From the NCBI GenBank assembly GCA_900660155.1, contig CABFPE010000174.1, positions 971,567 through 1,035,566 of the forward strand: a DNA stretch of 64,000 nt. The letters are read 5' to 3'. The notes beneath the pieces were generated by a model that did no database searches, was not told where the DNA came from, and worked only from the letters and a program-made list of their open reading frames with translations. Below, in pieces: positions 21,615 to 36,300 of the stretch (position 1 is the first letter of the stretch; every line of letters begins with the position of its first letter). The position numbers and the translations under genes were made by a program. The DNA is from Hofstenia miamia (taxonomy: Eukaryota; Xenacoelomorpha; Acoela; Hofsteniidae).

Positions 21615-24600
21615 GTATGTGTATCTATTACATTGATCTGTCTTTTTAGAACAATTCAATTTAAACTGAAAAACGTTCCCGCCGAAAATGCATTTATGCA
21701 AAACAATGTTACTTTATCCGAAAATGGCGTTCTTAGGAATATATCAGTGGATAACTACTACGAGGGAAACGTTCTAGGTTTGCTTTACTGCTTTGCTTTC
21801 CAGCTGGTGTTCTTGATATAAATTATAATCCTACTATTGGTTGTGGAAAATTATATATCGAACTGTTCTATGTGTCAATGTTTTGTACAGTTTTCTGTGT
21901 TTTACTCATTTTGACATAGATTTAATTGTACATTTTTACTAAGGAAATATTGTAGTTGTTTTACTTTTTTAAACTTAAGTTTTTAGGTGATCCTGATTCT
22001 TGGGTTACAGGTTTCTATTCTAATGGATTCTTTAATGGCCAATTCTTCTATAACAATGAAAATTATTATGTTGAAGATGCTCGGGTTCATAACCAATCTA
22101 ACAATAAAAACGTGGTTTATAGGCTGTCTGATATCAAATTTAGAGAGAAAGTAAGTTTGTTAAGGCTAGCTTTGTGCGCTAGCAATCTTAATTTCATTTG
22201 TCAATTTAGGGTCCTTCATTATGTGGCTTGGATGCTGACGGTAATGAATTCACGGAAGATTTAGGCGAAATATTTGTTTCAAGAAATGTCTACAATTTAA
22301 TGAAATCCAACAAAGTATGGTTTTTATGATTTGAAATTTCACTTAAAGGGTATTCCACGAACAATTAGTTTTATTAAAAATTGTTTAGACGGCTTTATTC
22401 TACATACATATAACTTTGTTAGTTTGTATTGCACATATAGATGCATAAATTTTAGTCAGAGTGCGTTTTCGAAACGACAGATTGTTTCTTCTTTCTATAG
22501 CAAAGACATCAATGATATATCTTTTGTTTACTCTTGTTTTAAGTTGTCAGAATAATACACTTTTATTATTTCTATCTTTTTAAACCGAACTGTCTAACTT
22601 CCTCTAGAAAATTCTGTTGAAAAATTTTTTTATGTCGTACATAGTAATAACTGGTTTTGATAGCAATTCAGCAGTAGTAGTATATTTACAAAGCATTTTT
22701 ACATTCCAATAACCTACGAGTTCATTTTGCGTATAAACATTGACATTTATTCTCCCGCGTTTCATGAAAGGCCTATATATCTTCTTTATGAAATAGTTTT
22801 TTGTTTGTCATGTCTATATCGGATCGTATTCTTTTGTACATGTATTTCATATACAACCTCTATGGAACTTCAATAACTTTAATTGTCAACTTTTTGAAAA
22901 TGCATCGAGGTCTTGGATTGTTTGTGATTAAACAGCTTTTTGTTAGTCGGTCCAAATCAACTGTTATCTTCTATATGAATAAATCAAACAGGGCATTCAA
23001 ATAACTTTTTCAAGAAGTTAGGACTTCGGCCTTTTTACTTTATTTACAATTGGATGATGAATTAATTTTTTGTTGCACTTATGATTTTAAAGTGTTCTAA
23101 TTTCTCAGTTTTCTACTAAACGACTGTTTAACTCTTAATATTCATTCTTATTTCAACGACAATGAGGAAAACTCCAAGTTACCTTCAAAATTTTATCACG
23201 AAATTGTTTCCTTTTAATCTGAGTATTTACATAAGATTTTGGTTTAGTCTCTAGTGGAATGCATTAATGAAAATTTTGACATGTTTTAACAAGAATCAAG
23301 AAAATTTAAAAATACTGACTATGATATATTTGAAGTATCTATCATACCAAATTTTGTTGGAGCAAAACCGACAAATTGCAGAAAGTTTTTTGACAGTTAT
23401 TATAAAAATGAGCCAAGTTGGCATTAATTTCAATAGTCCGCGCCTAAAGGTTTTGGCCATATCTGATATCAACATGTATGGAACTAATTCTTCAATGTTG
23501 AATAAGATTTCTACTGTGATATGAAGTTGACAACACATAATAATCCGATTTGGTAACATTTGAGTCTTTCATTCTATAATGTTAGCATAAATTTGTAATG
23601 TTGACACTTTTGACTTTGTATTTGTTAAAGTCGATCATAATAGTTGCGTAGTTAGAATATTGAGGCGTTACTGTTGAATAATTAATTTACGAACATAATA
23701 TTGAAGTAGTATTAGTGTTCACTTTCTCGTTAATGGCATGCTTTGAATAAGACTAAATATTTACTTCTCCAGAAATAGTTGTGGTGCTATTTTGTATTCA
23801 AATTTAGCATTCTTTTAATGTATGTCTAAAATAAAATTACAAAGAAGCTAGATTCATCCTTTGTACCACGATAATGTTTTAGCACATTGTCTAAAAAATA
23901 GGGTAAAGCCGTACTCTTGCAATTAAGTTTTCTTTAAGCATGCAATTGTGGATGGCAAACCATTTGTTTTTTGGTATTTAGAAATGTTACATCTTAGGAA
24001 GACCCAAGCAAATGTCATTCGCAATTGTGATTTAGGCTTTTATCTTTTTCTCGTAATGTTGTTTTCCTGCCCGATTTTGTTCGGCATTACTTCTAATGCT
24101 TATACATGAAATTTAACTTGTTAAAAATAAGTATGTTCCAGGTATCTGGAATGATAAAATACTACGAGTTAATATGGTTTAAAATCAAAAAGGGTGTTTT
24201 TCACAGGCGAAGACATTAAGACTTGTAGTAAATGTCTTTATAATTTATAACTAGCAGTGGCAGTTCTCTATATTTCTAGTTTCATATTTTAGGGCTCAAT
24301 GTCAAGAGTTCGCAGATCTGCCGAGAGGACGTGCCCGATAGTTTTAGTGGTTGATAATTACATGGCAGATAACTACCACAATGATTATCCTGCCATTGTG
24401 CGTATGATCCTTAGTCTTATGCAGGATGTAAACTTCATTTTTGCCAATACACGATTTGATGTTCCTTTCCAGTTTAGCTTCAGTGTTCGTAAAATTGAGG
24501 TATGAATTTATTTTCATATTTTTGCACATAGATCCTTTTTCAATTCCATAAAAAATTTGTTGAAAAGGATGTTATTGGCTTTTGAATCGAATCATTTTTT

Positions 24601-27600
24601 AGATTTTGAAAAAAGGCGATGATTTCGTGACTGCACCTCACGTCGATTCCAAAACCTATCTTAATGCTTTCACTGCTGTATGTCTTTAAAGTTTTCTAAT
24701 TTTAATTTTGCTTTATTAGTTCTTTTAAGATTTTAGCGGGAAGTTTGCTTTTCCTACAAAACATTTTTCACATTATCCGATTTTTTGACAAATGGCAAGT
24801 TATCTGGAATAGATTTTTTACCTAACAATTATATATTGATTTACATGTGTAAACAATAACTCATTCGATTTGAAGTTTGAAGGTGAAGCGTGTGAACTTC
24901 TATGAAGTGACGATTTGAGACTTTGTTGACTTTGATAAATTAATAAATTATCAGACAGCAATAATCAAGTAGTTTTGACAAAAAATCTATTCGAATCTCT
25001 CTGCAATATATAAAAAATTTAATGTTTACCATCAGTATTTGTATTTGTTTTAAAATTGAAGATTTACATCGTCGTATTACATACTTCTAGGCTTTAATAT
25101 ATCCAGAGTTGCAAGTGGAATGTCCCGATCCTTTTGGCTCAAGCTGGAGTTTTTCATTATCTGAATTTAAGCCGGTATTTGATCACATAAAATGAATTTT
25201 TTTTACGTCACAGATATAAATGTGTTTTTCTGAATTGATTTTTGATGAAGATTCCAAATCAGGTTTTTTTCTAGCACGTATAGTTTTGCGGTTTTACGAA
25301 CTTCCATAGTGTGAATGCTCGTCATTCTCTTTGGCGAAAGAAATCTAAATGGAAACGCAAGAGGTGCATTTTCAAGTTCTATATCAATTAAACCTGCTTT
25401 GATTTGTGACCCAACAACGATTCCCTCTTTCAATAGAATGTCCACCATCATCTGAATGAATAGAAATGGGCAGTTGCACTGGTCTACGTCCTGAATCCAT
25501 TGTTGGATAAATAATCTTGTCATTGTTCTTTATAGAAAATCATTTTACATTTAGACTTCAAAAATAACTGTCTTCATGATGGGGCTTCCTTCATATTGTG
25601 TGAATGGTAAAGGGCATTGAAAATTTATTTTTGTTTACCCAATTGCATGATCTGTTTGAACGAGGAGAGCATATTTGATGTGGCGCCCACATTTTATTTT
25701 CGTCAAAATGAAATTAAAATATTTTCTTAAGGTAGCTGTAATGCTTCGTCGTTATAACCTAGGTTGGAAATTACCACATACATAGCAAAGCGTGCCTGGG
25801 TGATTTTGAATTCTCGGGCAAACCGATTTATATCAGATGATTCGAAACGATTTAACAGCAGCAGAACGCATCTTACGACAGTAGCCAGAGGCAGACTATA
25901 GATAAACATAAAAATACATAAATACAATATTGCGGGCGAGGCCAGATAATATAAACGCTATCAAATATTTAACTATTGTAACTTTAGCACATATATTACC
26001 CATAAAACTAAGAATTACACTAGATTAGCTCAGTAACATTTTGAAAAAAATAATCTGTCTATATTAAATGGCTAAATCTGTGTATTTGCAAATATGGCTT
26101 CATCATAAAAACTACGTGCTAGAGAAAATCAGCAGCCCAACGGCAAAATTGTCTTTCATGCAAAAACGTTATTGGTCAGTATAATCGTATTTACTAAAAA
26201 ACATATAATCATTTTTCATTTTGAATCTCCAAATCCAAATCTATCCCCACTTTAATTACCATGGTCTAAGTATCATAATTTTATCATATTGGATGTGGCA
26301 AGAAAAAATATGATATCGATGTAATCTTGAAATTTATCTTCTTCAAACAAAACAATAATTGTTTTCAAGACATTATACACTAATTTAAATTAATGTGTCA
26401 AATGCTCAAATATTCAGAAAAGGACTTAATTACCTTCAATAATACTTTACTTATAAGTTAGCATTTATATGTTTTCATATTCTTTCTTATTTGCGTTTGT
26501 TACAATCTAGGGTTTCAAAAAATGGGTCTGTATAATTTTAAAGCACTGCTTTGTTAGAATTGTTACCTAATTGTTCTTTACTGGAATATCATTGACAAAA
26601 TTTTGTGTCAAGGAATTGAGTTCTCTCCACTGCCATTTTTGAAAACTTAAAAAATTTCAAAAATATTTTATTGATTATCAAGGATAAACTTAGTATATTC
26701 GTTCTAAATACAATTAGTTAGTATGCATGGAAATGTTAACACTCTGTGAATTTACATTTCGCTGCTATCACACCCGCGATCCTAGAATATATTAGCGTGT
26801 GAACAATTGTCATTCCAATCTTTATTACTTACAAATTCCATCTTGTAAATCATCATACAATGTTTTTTTTAAATCTGAATTATTGCCTCGACAACCAAAT
26901 GAGAAGTGTATTTATTTTATGTTACATATTATTTTTTAAAAATAAATTTTGCACACGACTATGCTGTTCTAAAGTACAAAATAACAAGAATGTAGGGAAT
27001 TGCTATCACGTTATCTTTATTAACCCTCAAACGACCACCTGCTTACATTTGTAAGATTCGTATTTTGAGGTGTTCTTAATCTGAGTTAAAAATTTTTTTT
27101 CGAGTCCACAGACATTTTCCATGTCTAATTTCATGCATTACGCTTATGTTATGAGAGAAAATTATTTTGGTTCTTGAGGTCAAAATTTAAAACCGTTTTT
27201 CACGATTTAGGCCACTTGCTTACATTTGTAAGCAGACACTTTTCCGCTATCATTGATCAAACTACTTAGGCTATACTTTTAAAATTAAAGTGATTCCAGC
27301 TTAGCAATTTCTATGTTATCTTTTCTTCATTTTCAAAAGAAGTCCCATACTTTATGACTATTCTATCACTGGTATCAGGTTCAATTGCGATGCATTGATT
27401 ATTCAAATTCAATCTATCTTTTCAATCGGTTTTTATTGCTTTGATAATTCAAATATAATCTTTTCAAACTGAAATATCTCTCCAAAAGCGCTTTAGGCAT
27501 ACGGTACAAGCTTTTTCATTACATCATTTGAAATTTTCGCCGCGCTATGCCTGTTCGTCGTATGACAATCAGGCAAGCAGTTGATTACTTCAACGCCTTG

Positions 27601-30600
27601 GAAAGTGAAGCTACTTCATCCGATGAAGAAATGGAAGAGACGCCGCCCCCACCACTAGATGCTGGAGGAGATCATGCAGTTTCGAACGGCGAAAGTTCTG
27701 ATAGTGATGGTGAAGTGTTTGTAAATGAACAGAACGATTCAAACTCTTCTGATGAAAGTTCTTCGGATGAGAGTGTCGACGGAGTTACATCAGATAGTGG
27801 TGATTATTATACATCTCCAAGTGAGCTTCGCTGGAATTTTTCGCGTCCTCAACCTCGCAGACTAATGCGAAACCTTTTGAATTTCCGTGAGGGAGTGACA
27901 TTCACACCCAGAACTGAAGACGAATCCTTTCTTCTGTTACTTGATGAAGACATTCTCCGCATAATACAATTATACACCAACCGTCGGATGAGATCTGTTG
28001 GTAAGACGGTGTTTTCTTTTGCTGAGATAAAGGCGGGAATAGCTATTCTCATTCGCGCTGGGGCTGACAAAGACAATTTGTCAGATCTCTCAACTTTATT
28101 CAACCCATCTGATTCAAGACCATTTTATCGTTGCGCTATGTCAAAAAATCGATTCAGGCTTTTCCTAAGATATTTGACGTTTGATAATAAAGGAGATAGA
28201 CGTCAGCGTCAAGCAACGGACAAAATGGCAGCCATTCGAGAGATCTGGGATCTTTTTCAGTTGAACTTGAGGAATTTCTATGTTCCCTCAGAACAAATCA
28301 CAGTTGATGAACAGCTATACGGCTATAGAGGTTATTCCCCTGGTCGATGTTACATGAGCTCAAAGCCAGCGAAATATGGTATAAAGTTCTTTTGGCTTTG
28401 CGACGCAAAGAATGGATATGCTTTGGCCGGAACAATTTACAGTGGAAGAAGTGTTGATGGTCGAAGAGAGACTGGCTTGGCTGAAAAAACTGTTTTGTCT
28501 CTTACCTCTTTTTACAACAAAAGCGGTCGTAATGTTTTTGTGGATCGTTACTTTACAAGCCATTCTCTTTGCCTCTCCCTACTGCAGAATGACCTAACGA
28601 TGACAGGCACTGTCATGGCCAGTCGACGAGATGTCCCAAAAGAAATGAAGACAGTGAAAAACCGATCCGTATTTTCTACCAAAGAAGTATGGGACAGTGA
28701 AAATAGAATCATGCTTCTGTCGTACGTGCCGAAGAAAGGAAAAAATGTACTTTTGATGTCCTCCGCTCACTACTCTGCAGGGGTGCAGACTTCACGAGAA
28801 GATAAAAAACCTGCTGCCATACATGATTATAACCAAGGGAAAGGAGGTGTCGATGTCCTTGATTCGTGCATTGAGGACTTCACCACGAAGCGAAAAACGA
28901 ATCGTTATCCAATGGTGATATTTTTCAATGTGCTTGACGTGAGTGTCTACAATGCATTTTTGCTGTGCAAGGAAAGCAATTCACTTGTGAATACGAAATG
29001 CAGACGACAATTTATGAAGAACCTAGCGGAAGCTTTGGCAAAAGAAAATATGCGAAACAGAATGGGAAATCCACGCGTCTTGTGTCAAACTAAAGAAAGT
29101 TTTACAAGATTCGGTCTGTCGAAAGAGACCACACCCCAGACAAATATCCCAAATGCAGTTGACAAAAAACCCAAGCAATGTTCCATGTGCAGAAGAACAA
29201 CACGCAATTCCTGTGACAATTGCAAAAAGAGAATTTGCAGCAACCACAAAGTGGTCAGCATTCGCTGTTATAACTGTTCCTCCTGAAATTCTTACGCTTG
29301 CATTTATGTACGTATTGATTTGTTTTGTACAACTTCATTATATTCACGTTGAATGTTTGTAAGTCAATACATTTTGCATGCGTCATTTGTACTTGTAATC
29401 ATTTTCGTTTTCAATCGCATTCATTGCTACAGTTTTAGCGATATCTATGATATCGTTCGCAAATATATATCTATCATAGATCTGATATCTATGATGCTTA
29501 TGCAACGTTACATGGTGAGCTCGTGAAGGTGATTATCACATTGTGGGCCTATACTATGTGTAATGTAAGTTTTTGTGAACGAATAGACCATTTTTAACCT
29601 TTGACAAGAATATCTTACATTTGTAAGCAGGTGGACTGATTAAGATGTGCAATTAGCCGGTCGTTTGAGGGTTAAACGACTTTGCTTCTGTTAACACCTA
29701 TTGTAGCTGCTGCATATTGTGCAAAATGGTATTAATTGTTCTGTTATGCGAATTGGTTTGCACACAGTAATTGGTAAAAAATTATTTTCCATCTTTATTT
29801 TATCATTACCTTTTTAATTTTAGCAAATCTATAGGAGGGATCAATGTCTTGCCTATGCGTTTACACATCGTGACTTTGAATCAGTGCTTGGTGAGGCCTT
29901 CGTAGGCAGGGGTGAGCTTTCATAAAACCTATTTTTACTTACCAAATATTAATTTAATTTTTTAAAGATCTTGCTTCTTTTTGTCCATTTATAATTTTAT
30001 ATTTTTTCATATTATTATATTTAACCTTAAACTGTCAATGTGCTTTGTAATGGGAAATTTGTTTATCTACATTTTAAAGCAATTTTCTTCAACCCTATTA
30101 TGGAATTTGGACATCCTAACATATGAGCACATGTATTGGTAAGCCTGATCTATGAAAACGTTCAAAACGTCTACTAAAGTATATTGGTGTGGCAGAAGTA
30201 TTTGAAAGGATTCACTATTTTTCATTTAAAATTCCAAGTTTCTTAAAAATATTAAATTCTTACCATTCCTAGTTTTTAGGTAATCAGGAGGTCGAAATCC
30301 CATAGGAGGAATAATTAACTAAACGGTATCTTTTTATGTTGATAGCCTAGTGAGGTGTACCGTACTCAAAATCAGAGGTCCTCTATAATATTAAATTGAA
30401 GTCTTCGAAAGGTAATTCAAAACAGCAAAATACTAAAAGCGAAATCTAAAAAAATTCAATTGCAGAATAATGGGGGACCACGGCCTCCTGGCCCCCGTCG
30501 ACGCGATCCCTGCCTGTAGTCCACTTTAGTGAAAATTGTGTTTTTTCTTTTAGGATTTCAAGTCCATTTTTATCATTATGTTGTGAAATTTATTCTTTCT

Positions 30601-31347
30601 ATTCTTCATGTTTTGTTTCGTCAGCTATCTGTTAGCTTTCATAGTATTTATGAATCGAATTCTAACTGATAAATCTGTGATCAACTGCTCTGTTATCCTG
30701 ACCAAGTTTCTTTATCGCAGTCTGAAATCTATTCTAGGGTCAAATTGGTTGTAACCAACCACAATGTACCTACACCCACAGCCATAGCTACACAATGCGC
30801 TATATTCAGTTTATGAATTTAGTGTTACGAATATTGTTGATTTAAGATTTTTTGGAGTACTATACGTAATATTAATTTATAAATATGAATGTTTTATTTA
30901 TTTCTACAGTAACGATTTATTTGTAGCATACAATAGTGGTACTGGAATCTGTGGCGCTTCTCACAATACTGGAATTCTGACTTCGAACTTATACGGACAA
31001 ACCCAATCTCAAAAAATTATTTCGCTCACATTGGCACATGAATTAGGACATTCTTCTGGGTCTAGAGTAAGTGTTTAGTTTAAAAGTATTTTATATAAAC
31101 TTTGTCTTTTGTAGCATGACTCAACTCCGGAATGCAGACCTACGAAAAATGGTAACTATCTAATGTTCCCTCAAGTCTCCACTGGCATCAAAGATAATAA
31201 CAATCTTTTTTTCCCTTGTAGTATTCCGCAAAATTGTGCTTGCATGGAAAATAACGATCGTTTTTAAATAGTTACACATTTTAACAATGTCTTTATATTT
31301 ATAGGCCTCTGAATGTTTATAGCTTTCTTCAATAGGTACTAACTTAT

Positions 31348-31392
<45 letters not shown>

Positions 31393-33266
31393 CCTGCATA
31401 TCTTTTAATTTCTGAATTATTGCCTTTTAAACCATTGTTAGTTGTAGGCAATTTTACAAATTCAAACAGTTTAAGGTTAATTAATTATATACACTTTTTA
31501 ACTTGAAAAAATAAGCATCCAGCCCTCATACAAATTTTATTTAGTAAGATACTTTGAATTATGAAAGTTAATTTTTATCTCCCTTTTACTTTAAGTTAAA
31601 ATAATGTCTCTTTCTCGTCTATTTAAAACAAATTTTTTTAAATAAATTTGCATTGTCAGTTTTAAGAAAGTGTTGGTCGGTTCTAAGTATATCATTGTTG
31701 GCAAAAAATACAAACTGTTTTTGAGAATAAAATATAATTTATTGTGCAATTATTCCTAGTCCTATAAGCTAATAAAATAATTATTTCCACTTAATAAAGA
31801 AACTTAAATTCAAAATATTTCAATTTTAACAGCATTTTCAAGTAGATTTTTTATGGAGCTTAAGTTCAGGCTTTGATGATTTGTCTCCCACATTTTGTGA
31901 GCTCATTTAAATTTGAGTTCTATAGATTCTGAGTGAGCAAAAATCCTGCTTTAAGCACCAACACTACATTATTCAATACTGATTTTGAGGAAAACTTTCA
32001 TGCTAAAAATTTTAATATTTGTGATGGTCACTAAGTCACTTAATAAGCAAAAACTAAAAGTAGTAAAAAACTTTGATTTAGAAGCCAGAATGAATTTATT
32101 GAAATCTCGTGATCTCTTAAACCAACCAATCTTAAAAAATTTTATTTTTTGACAATCACAATTAAACTTAATGATTATTGATAAATCAAGTATGTTTTTA
32201 TGGAAAGCAGAAGCAGAAGGTTTTTGCCGACATAGAGATAAACTTTTATTAAAAATATTTCCTATCAAATAGACTGTTTGTTGCATGCCAAGGTTTGCAT
32301 AAATTCTAACCACTAATGCGAGTTTTGCATCATGCGAATAGGCATTTTCCAGAAATTTGAGAAATCGAAAAATCTACGTTAGTTTTGTTTAAGGCAAAAA
32401 AATATAAAATCATGTTTACAATATTATCTTGAACACTAGATCCGAAATTATTCTATTTTAAATATTTGTTCATTAATAATACTTACCTTATTTTACAAGT
32501 GTTTACTAATATCTAGAGCAAGTACATTGTAATTGAATTGATAATATAAATTAATGCATACTAGCGTGGTTTGTTCACCTCAGACATTAAAATCTTAGAT
32601 TATAGATATTTGTTATTCGTGGATATTTTATTTTGTCACTGTGGCATAGACAAGGATCGATTTGCGTTTGCAGTCGAATCAAGTAGAAACCCTCAAAATG
32701 TCTAAAATACCACAACAATTAGTACCCACGCTGTGTAGGAGGGGTTTATTGAATTTTTTTCAGAAATTATTGTATAATATAACAAACCCTGTTATCAAAA
32801 GTCAGGATTTGTGTCACTTTGCTTTAAAGTATGCCCTACAAAAATACGTTATTTGTAACTGAATGATTCTAAATATAAAATTTGAGCATTTTGCTGTTCA
32901 TCCATTTTTAATATATAGTTTAATAAATCATTTTAAAATTTATTCAAGTGTTGTTTCGGTTATAGTGTCTTATGATGATTCATAAGTATTGTCTGCTTCT
33001 GCTTCAAATAGTGCTTTTAGTATTTGCTTAACCCAAATTTTATATTTGACTAATCCTGGCGTGCAGGTACCCACAAACATTTGACCACACAATTAGTGTA
33101 CCACAGACATCATGGCTTGATGGTTTGGGAAGGTTACAGCCCTTTCTCTATCGATATATTTTATTCTGACATACTTCTATGCCTTTTGATGAATTTTAGA
33201 GAATTTCATTATAGTACGATTTCTCGATTAGTTAGGGCAGCTATTTGTTTTTTAAGTAAAATTCAA

Positions 33267-33306
<40 letters not shown>

Positions 33307-36300
33307 GTGTAGAAATATATATTGAAAAATCTTTACAACAATATAAAAAGGCGTTTGCTAAGAAATGAACAAAGCTTTAGTTTGTCACTAACTACAATAA
33401 ATGTTCAATAACACTACCATTTTGCTCCAGAATTAGCTGTAGTCTTCAACATAGATTATTGATCGCTTATATCATTTCTCCTCGGGTTATTCGACCAACC
33501 TCATCTTCAATACGCAATTTCAATTGTTCAATATTATTGGGCTTTCCCTGATGATAAATTCGGTCTTTTAGCAATGACCATAACCAATAATCAAGTGGAG
33601 AAAGGTCTGGGGATCTTTGAGGCCACTTCACACCGAGACCTCTGCAATCAGCCTTAACACTAAAATGTACAGGAGCTCCATCCTGTTGGAAAATTGTAGA
33701 CGAAAATTTCTTTTTGCGCTTTAGAAAAGGAATTATATGGTTGATGAGAAGATAGGAGTAAGAATCAGATGTTACCGTGGTATCAACGAAGAAAGTAGGA
33801 GACATTATCGATGTGAAAAATCCAATCCAGACCATCACCCATGGACTATGATATTACTAATGTAGCAGCAACTAAGTTATTCCAACATATTTATTCCGTT
33901 ATTAAAAGCACACAAAATTCAAATATGCTTATTTATTTGCATGAAAAATTGCTTTGCTAACGACTCTTCAGTGAAGGAAGCTCTACAAATGTTGAGTAGA
34001 TCTCGATGCCAATATAGGGCTTATTACGAATTCCAGAGGCATAGAAAACAGCAGTGTTTAGTATAGGCAAGTTAAAGGCTCTTTTAACAAAGCTACGACC
34101 ACAAATAGGAATGATAATTTTGTTTATTCAAAATAAGTTGCAAGTTGTAGTGCTTCTTTGAAAGTGTTTGAATATGCTACTAGCACGGATGGATTTACCA
34201 AAATCAGCTCGTTTTGTCTTTGAGTTTTTTTTGTGTTGCACAGTGTTATCTCAATATAGAAAAGCAGATCTAAAGCTAGGGGTTATTTGGCATGAGGCTT
34301 TAAATATAAACACAATTTTTAAGAATATTTGGAAGATCAATATTATATTTATAATTGCGAGCATTATGATTCTTAGCAAATCAGTATTTTGCGGATTCAA
34401 TGATGAAGTTTCATTTTTGTAGGATCTAAACTTATATCATGCAAGACAAAACCTTAAAATGATGGAGATGATTAATCGCTAGCATGATTACGTTTTATAA
34501 ATAAAATGATTAATTACAATAAAAACTGAACAATTAATACAAACTAGTAGTCAAAATTTCACAAATTCTTATCCAATTGATAAAAAATACTAAAATATTA
34601 AAAATTTATGACATTATTTGAAATAAGGGACTTAGCATATTTAATATTGAAGAAAAATTTTGCAGGTACGGAGGGACTACAGAGGTCCCCCTCCTCTACG
34701 TTTGTCATTTTTCAGTGTCAGAAAATATGTATAGTTGTTTTGAAAACATGTTGAGTTTTTGATTCAGAATGCGGATATACTTGGCCGCTGTCACCAAGAG
34801 ACACTTCTTGAGGAATGTCATAGAATCACGATAATTATTACTAAGGATGCCCACGCCCTTTGTGATTGGAGGATTCTTGATTGCTATTGCAGCATATTAA
34901 GATTGAATCTTGATTTCCCTACAGGGCATCTAACAAATGTCCTGTGTGAGTGAACATCTCAAACGTGATTTTATCAATGTACTTAACAGTTTCAAATTGA
35001 TCTAGTATACAGCTTTTGTGCTTGATACAAAGTAACCGTTTGTTTGAACACTTTGATTATTCACAATGAGAAATATTCAATTCACAGCAATAGGTTTTGT
35101 TGACTTCATTATACGCTGATGGAAAGCAATAATGTGTATTAACACCTATATTTAGACAGTGTTGGTTCTATTTACTAAATGGACACAGCTTTGTGTATAC
35201 TGTGGACGCAGTTCTGTCAACTGCTTTTATAATTTAAATGGTTAGCCTTAGTGGATATTAGGTCCATTGCTAATATCCTTAATATATTCTTAGAAATGTG
35301 TAAAATTGGACAATTTTTTCGAAGGTTTGGCAATTTTTATAATATATCGAAATTATTTGGAATATTTTCCAAATATTTAGTAAATAATTCCTAAGCCTTT
35401 GCGACAAATTTGCAAATTAAGTAAAAATTTGCTACTAATTCGTAATTTTTTTCTAAATTTTCCAATTTTTTTTTACTATTGTTGCACACATTAAGTCTAC
35501 AGCTGATTAGACGTCTTCAACATCAAAACATTCATCTGGTAAGAAAGATATGGAAAGTTGACTACATTGACATTGTTATTTATACTTAGGTATGGCATTG
35601 TCAAATTTGGATTATGTGGAGTAATTTTTTGAGCCATTTAACTATTTCAGAAGAATTGGATTATCGATGAAATGTGTCAGAGACCAGAATAACTTCAAAA
35701 ATTTGCTTTGCACCCCAATCTATCTCTTCGTTACGCCACCAATTATTTACCCTAAATATACAATTTCTTTTTAATACACTATATGTCATTGGAAAGGAAA
35801 GTTCTTGCAGATTTAAGCATGATGTTTTACATTTCATTGCATATCAGATTTTTTTTAAAATATGTTATCTCTTCAAGTGAGACTTGAATTCTATATAGAT
35901 TTTGACATCACACTATTTTGGAAATACTCCATGCAAACATTTGATCAAGACACCTAATTTAATTTTTGAAAATTCCTAAATATATATGCAATGGTGGTAG
36001 CAATAGCTTACACCCAAGTCAAGGTTTTCTGATAATACCATAACAATAAATTATCTAACCAGAACAAATCTGTTACTAAATATTTTGATTTTCGGATTCC
36101 ATTTTTCTAGCCTTTGTGTAACTGATGAAATCATCAAAATATTAAATGAACATATCTTTTTTCTAGAAGTGCTGGATAAAAAGTAAAAACAGAAACAAAT
36201 TCTCATAAGATTTTTAGTTGAATGATAGTAGATTCATAATGTTTTGAGTTTTTAAGAAATGTGGCCTTGTGTAATTGATGCTTTTAGCGTCTTCTAAAAG

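Larger units (their letters stand above)
27024..29671 (+). mobile_element. piggyBac transposon, apparently complete (2648 bp)
   Basis: Ends CCCTCAAACGACC and GGTCGTTTGAGGG are perfect 13-bp inverted repeats, each next to TTAA (27020-27023 and 29672-29675), the piggyBac target. Subterminal inverted copies of CACCTGCTTACATTTGTAAG lie at 27039-27058 and near 29615-29638, with a third, close copy near 27216-27233. One open transposase gene lies inside. It sits in intron 7 of the ADAM gene in sense orientation, and nothing looks broken, so insertion is probably recent. Confidence 0.95.
31260..33302. other. ADAM10 intron 10, left part
   Basis: AT-rich intron with (AT)n runs at 31349-31391 and 33271-33302. 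No gene is supported; open frames at 31969-32313 and 32662-32862 show no domain. Confidence 0.5.

Noticed and set aside
22331-23559. Several intronic frames of 65-90 codons on both strands
   Set aside because: AT-rich composition (Phe, Ile, Asn, Lys, Leu) with no motif; they lie in an ADAM10 intron and fit no splice phases.
28360-28603. Frames opposite or overlapping the piggyBac transposase
   Set aside because: Shadows of the transposase in other frames.
30455-30525. GC-rich patch GGGGGACCACGGCCTCC as a transposon end
   Set aside because: No inverted partner or target duplication; only a loose likeness to 34672-34720.
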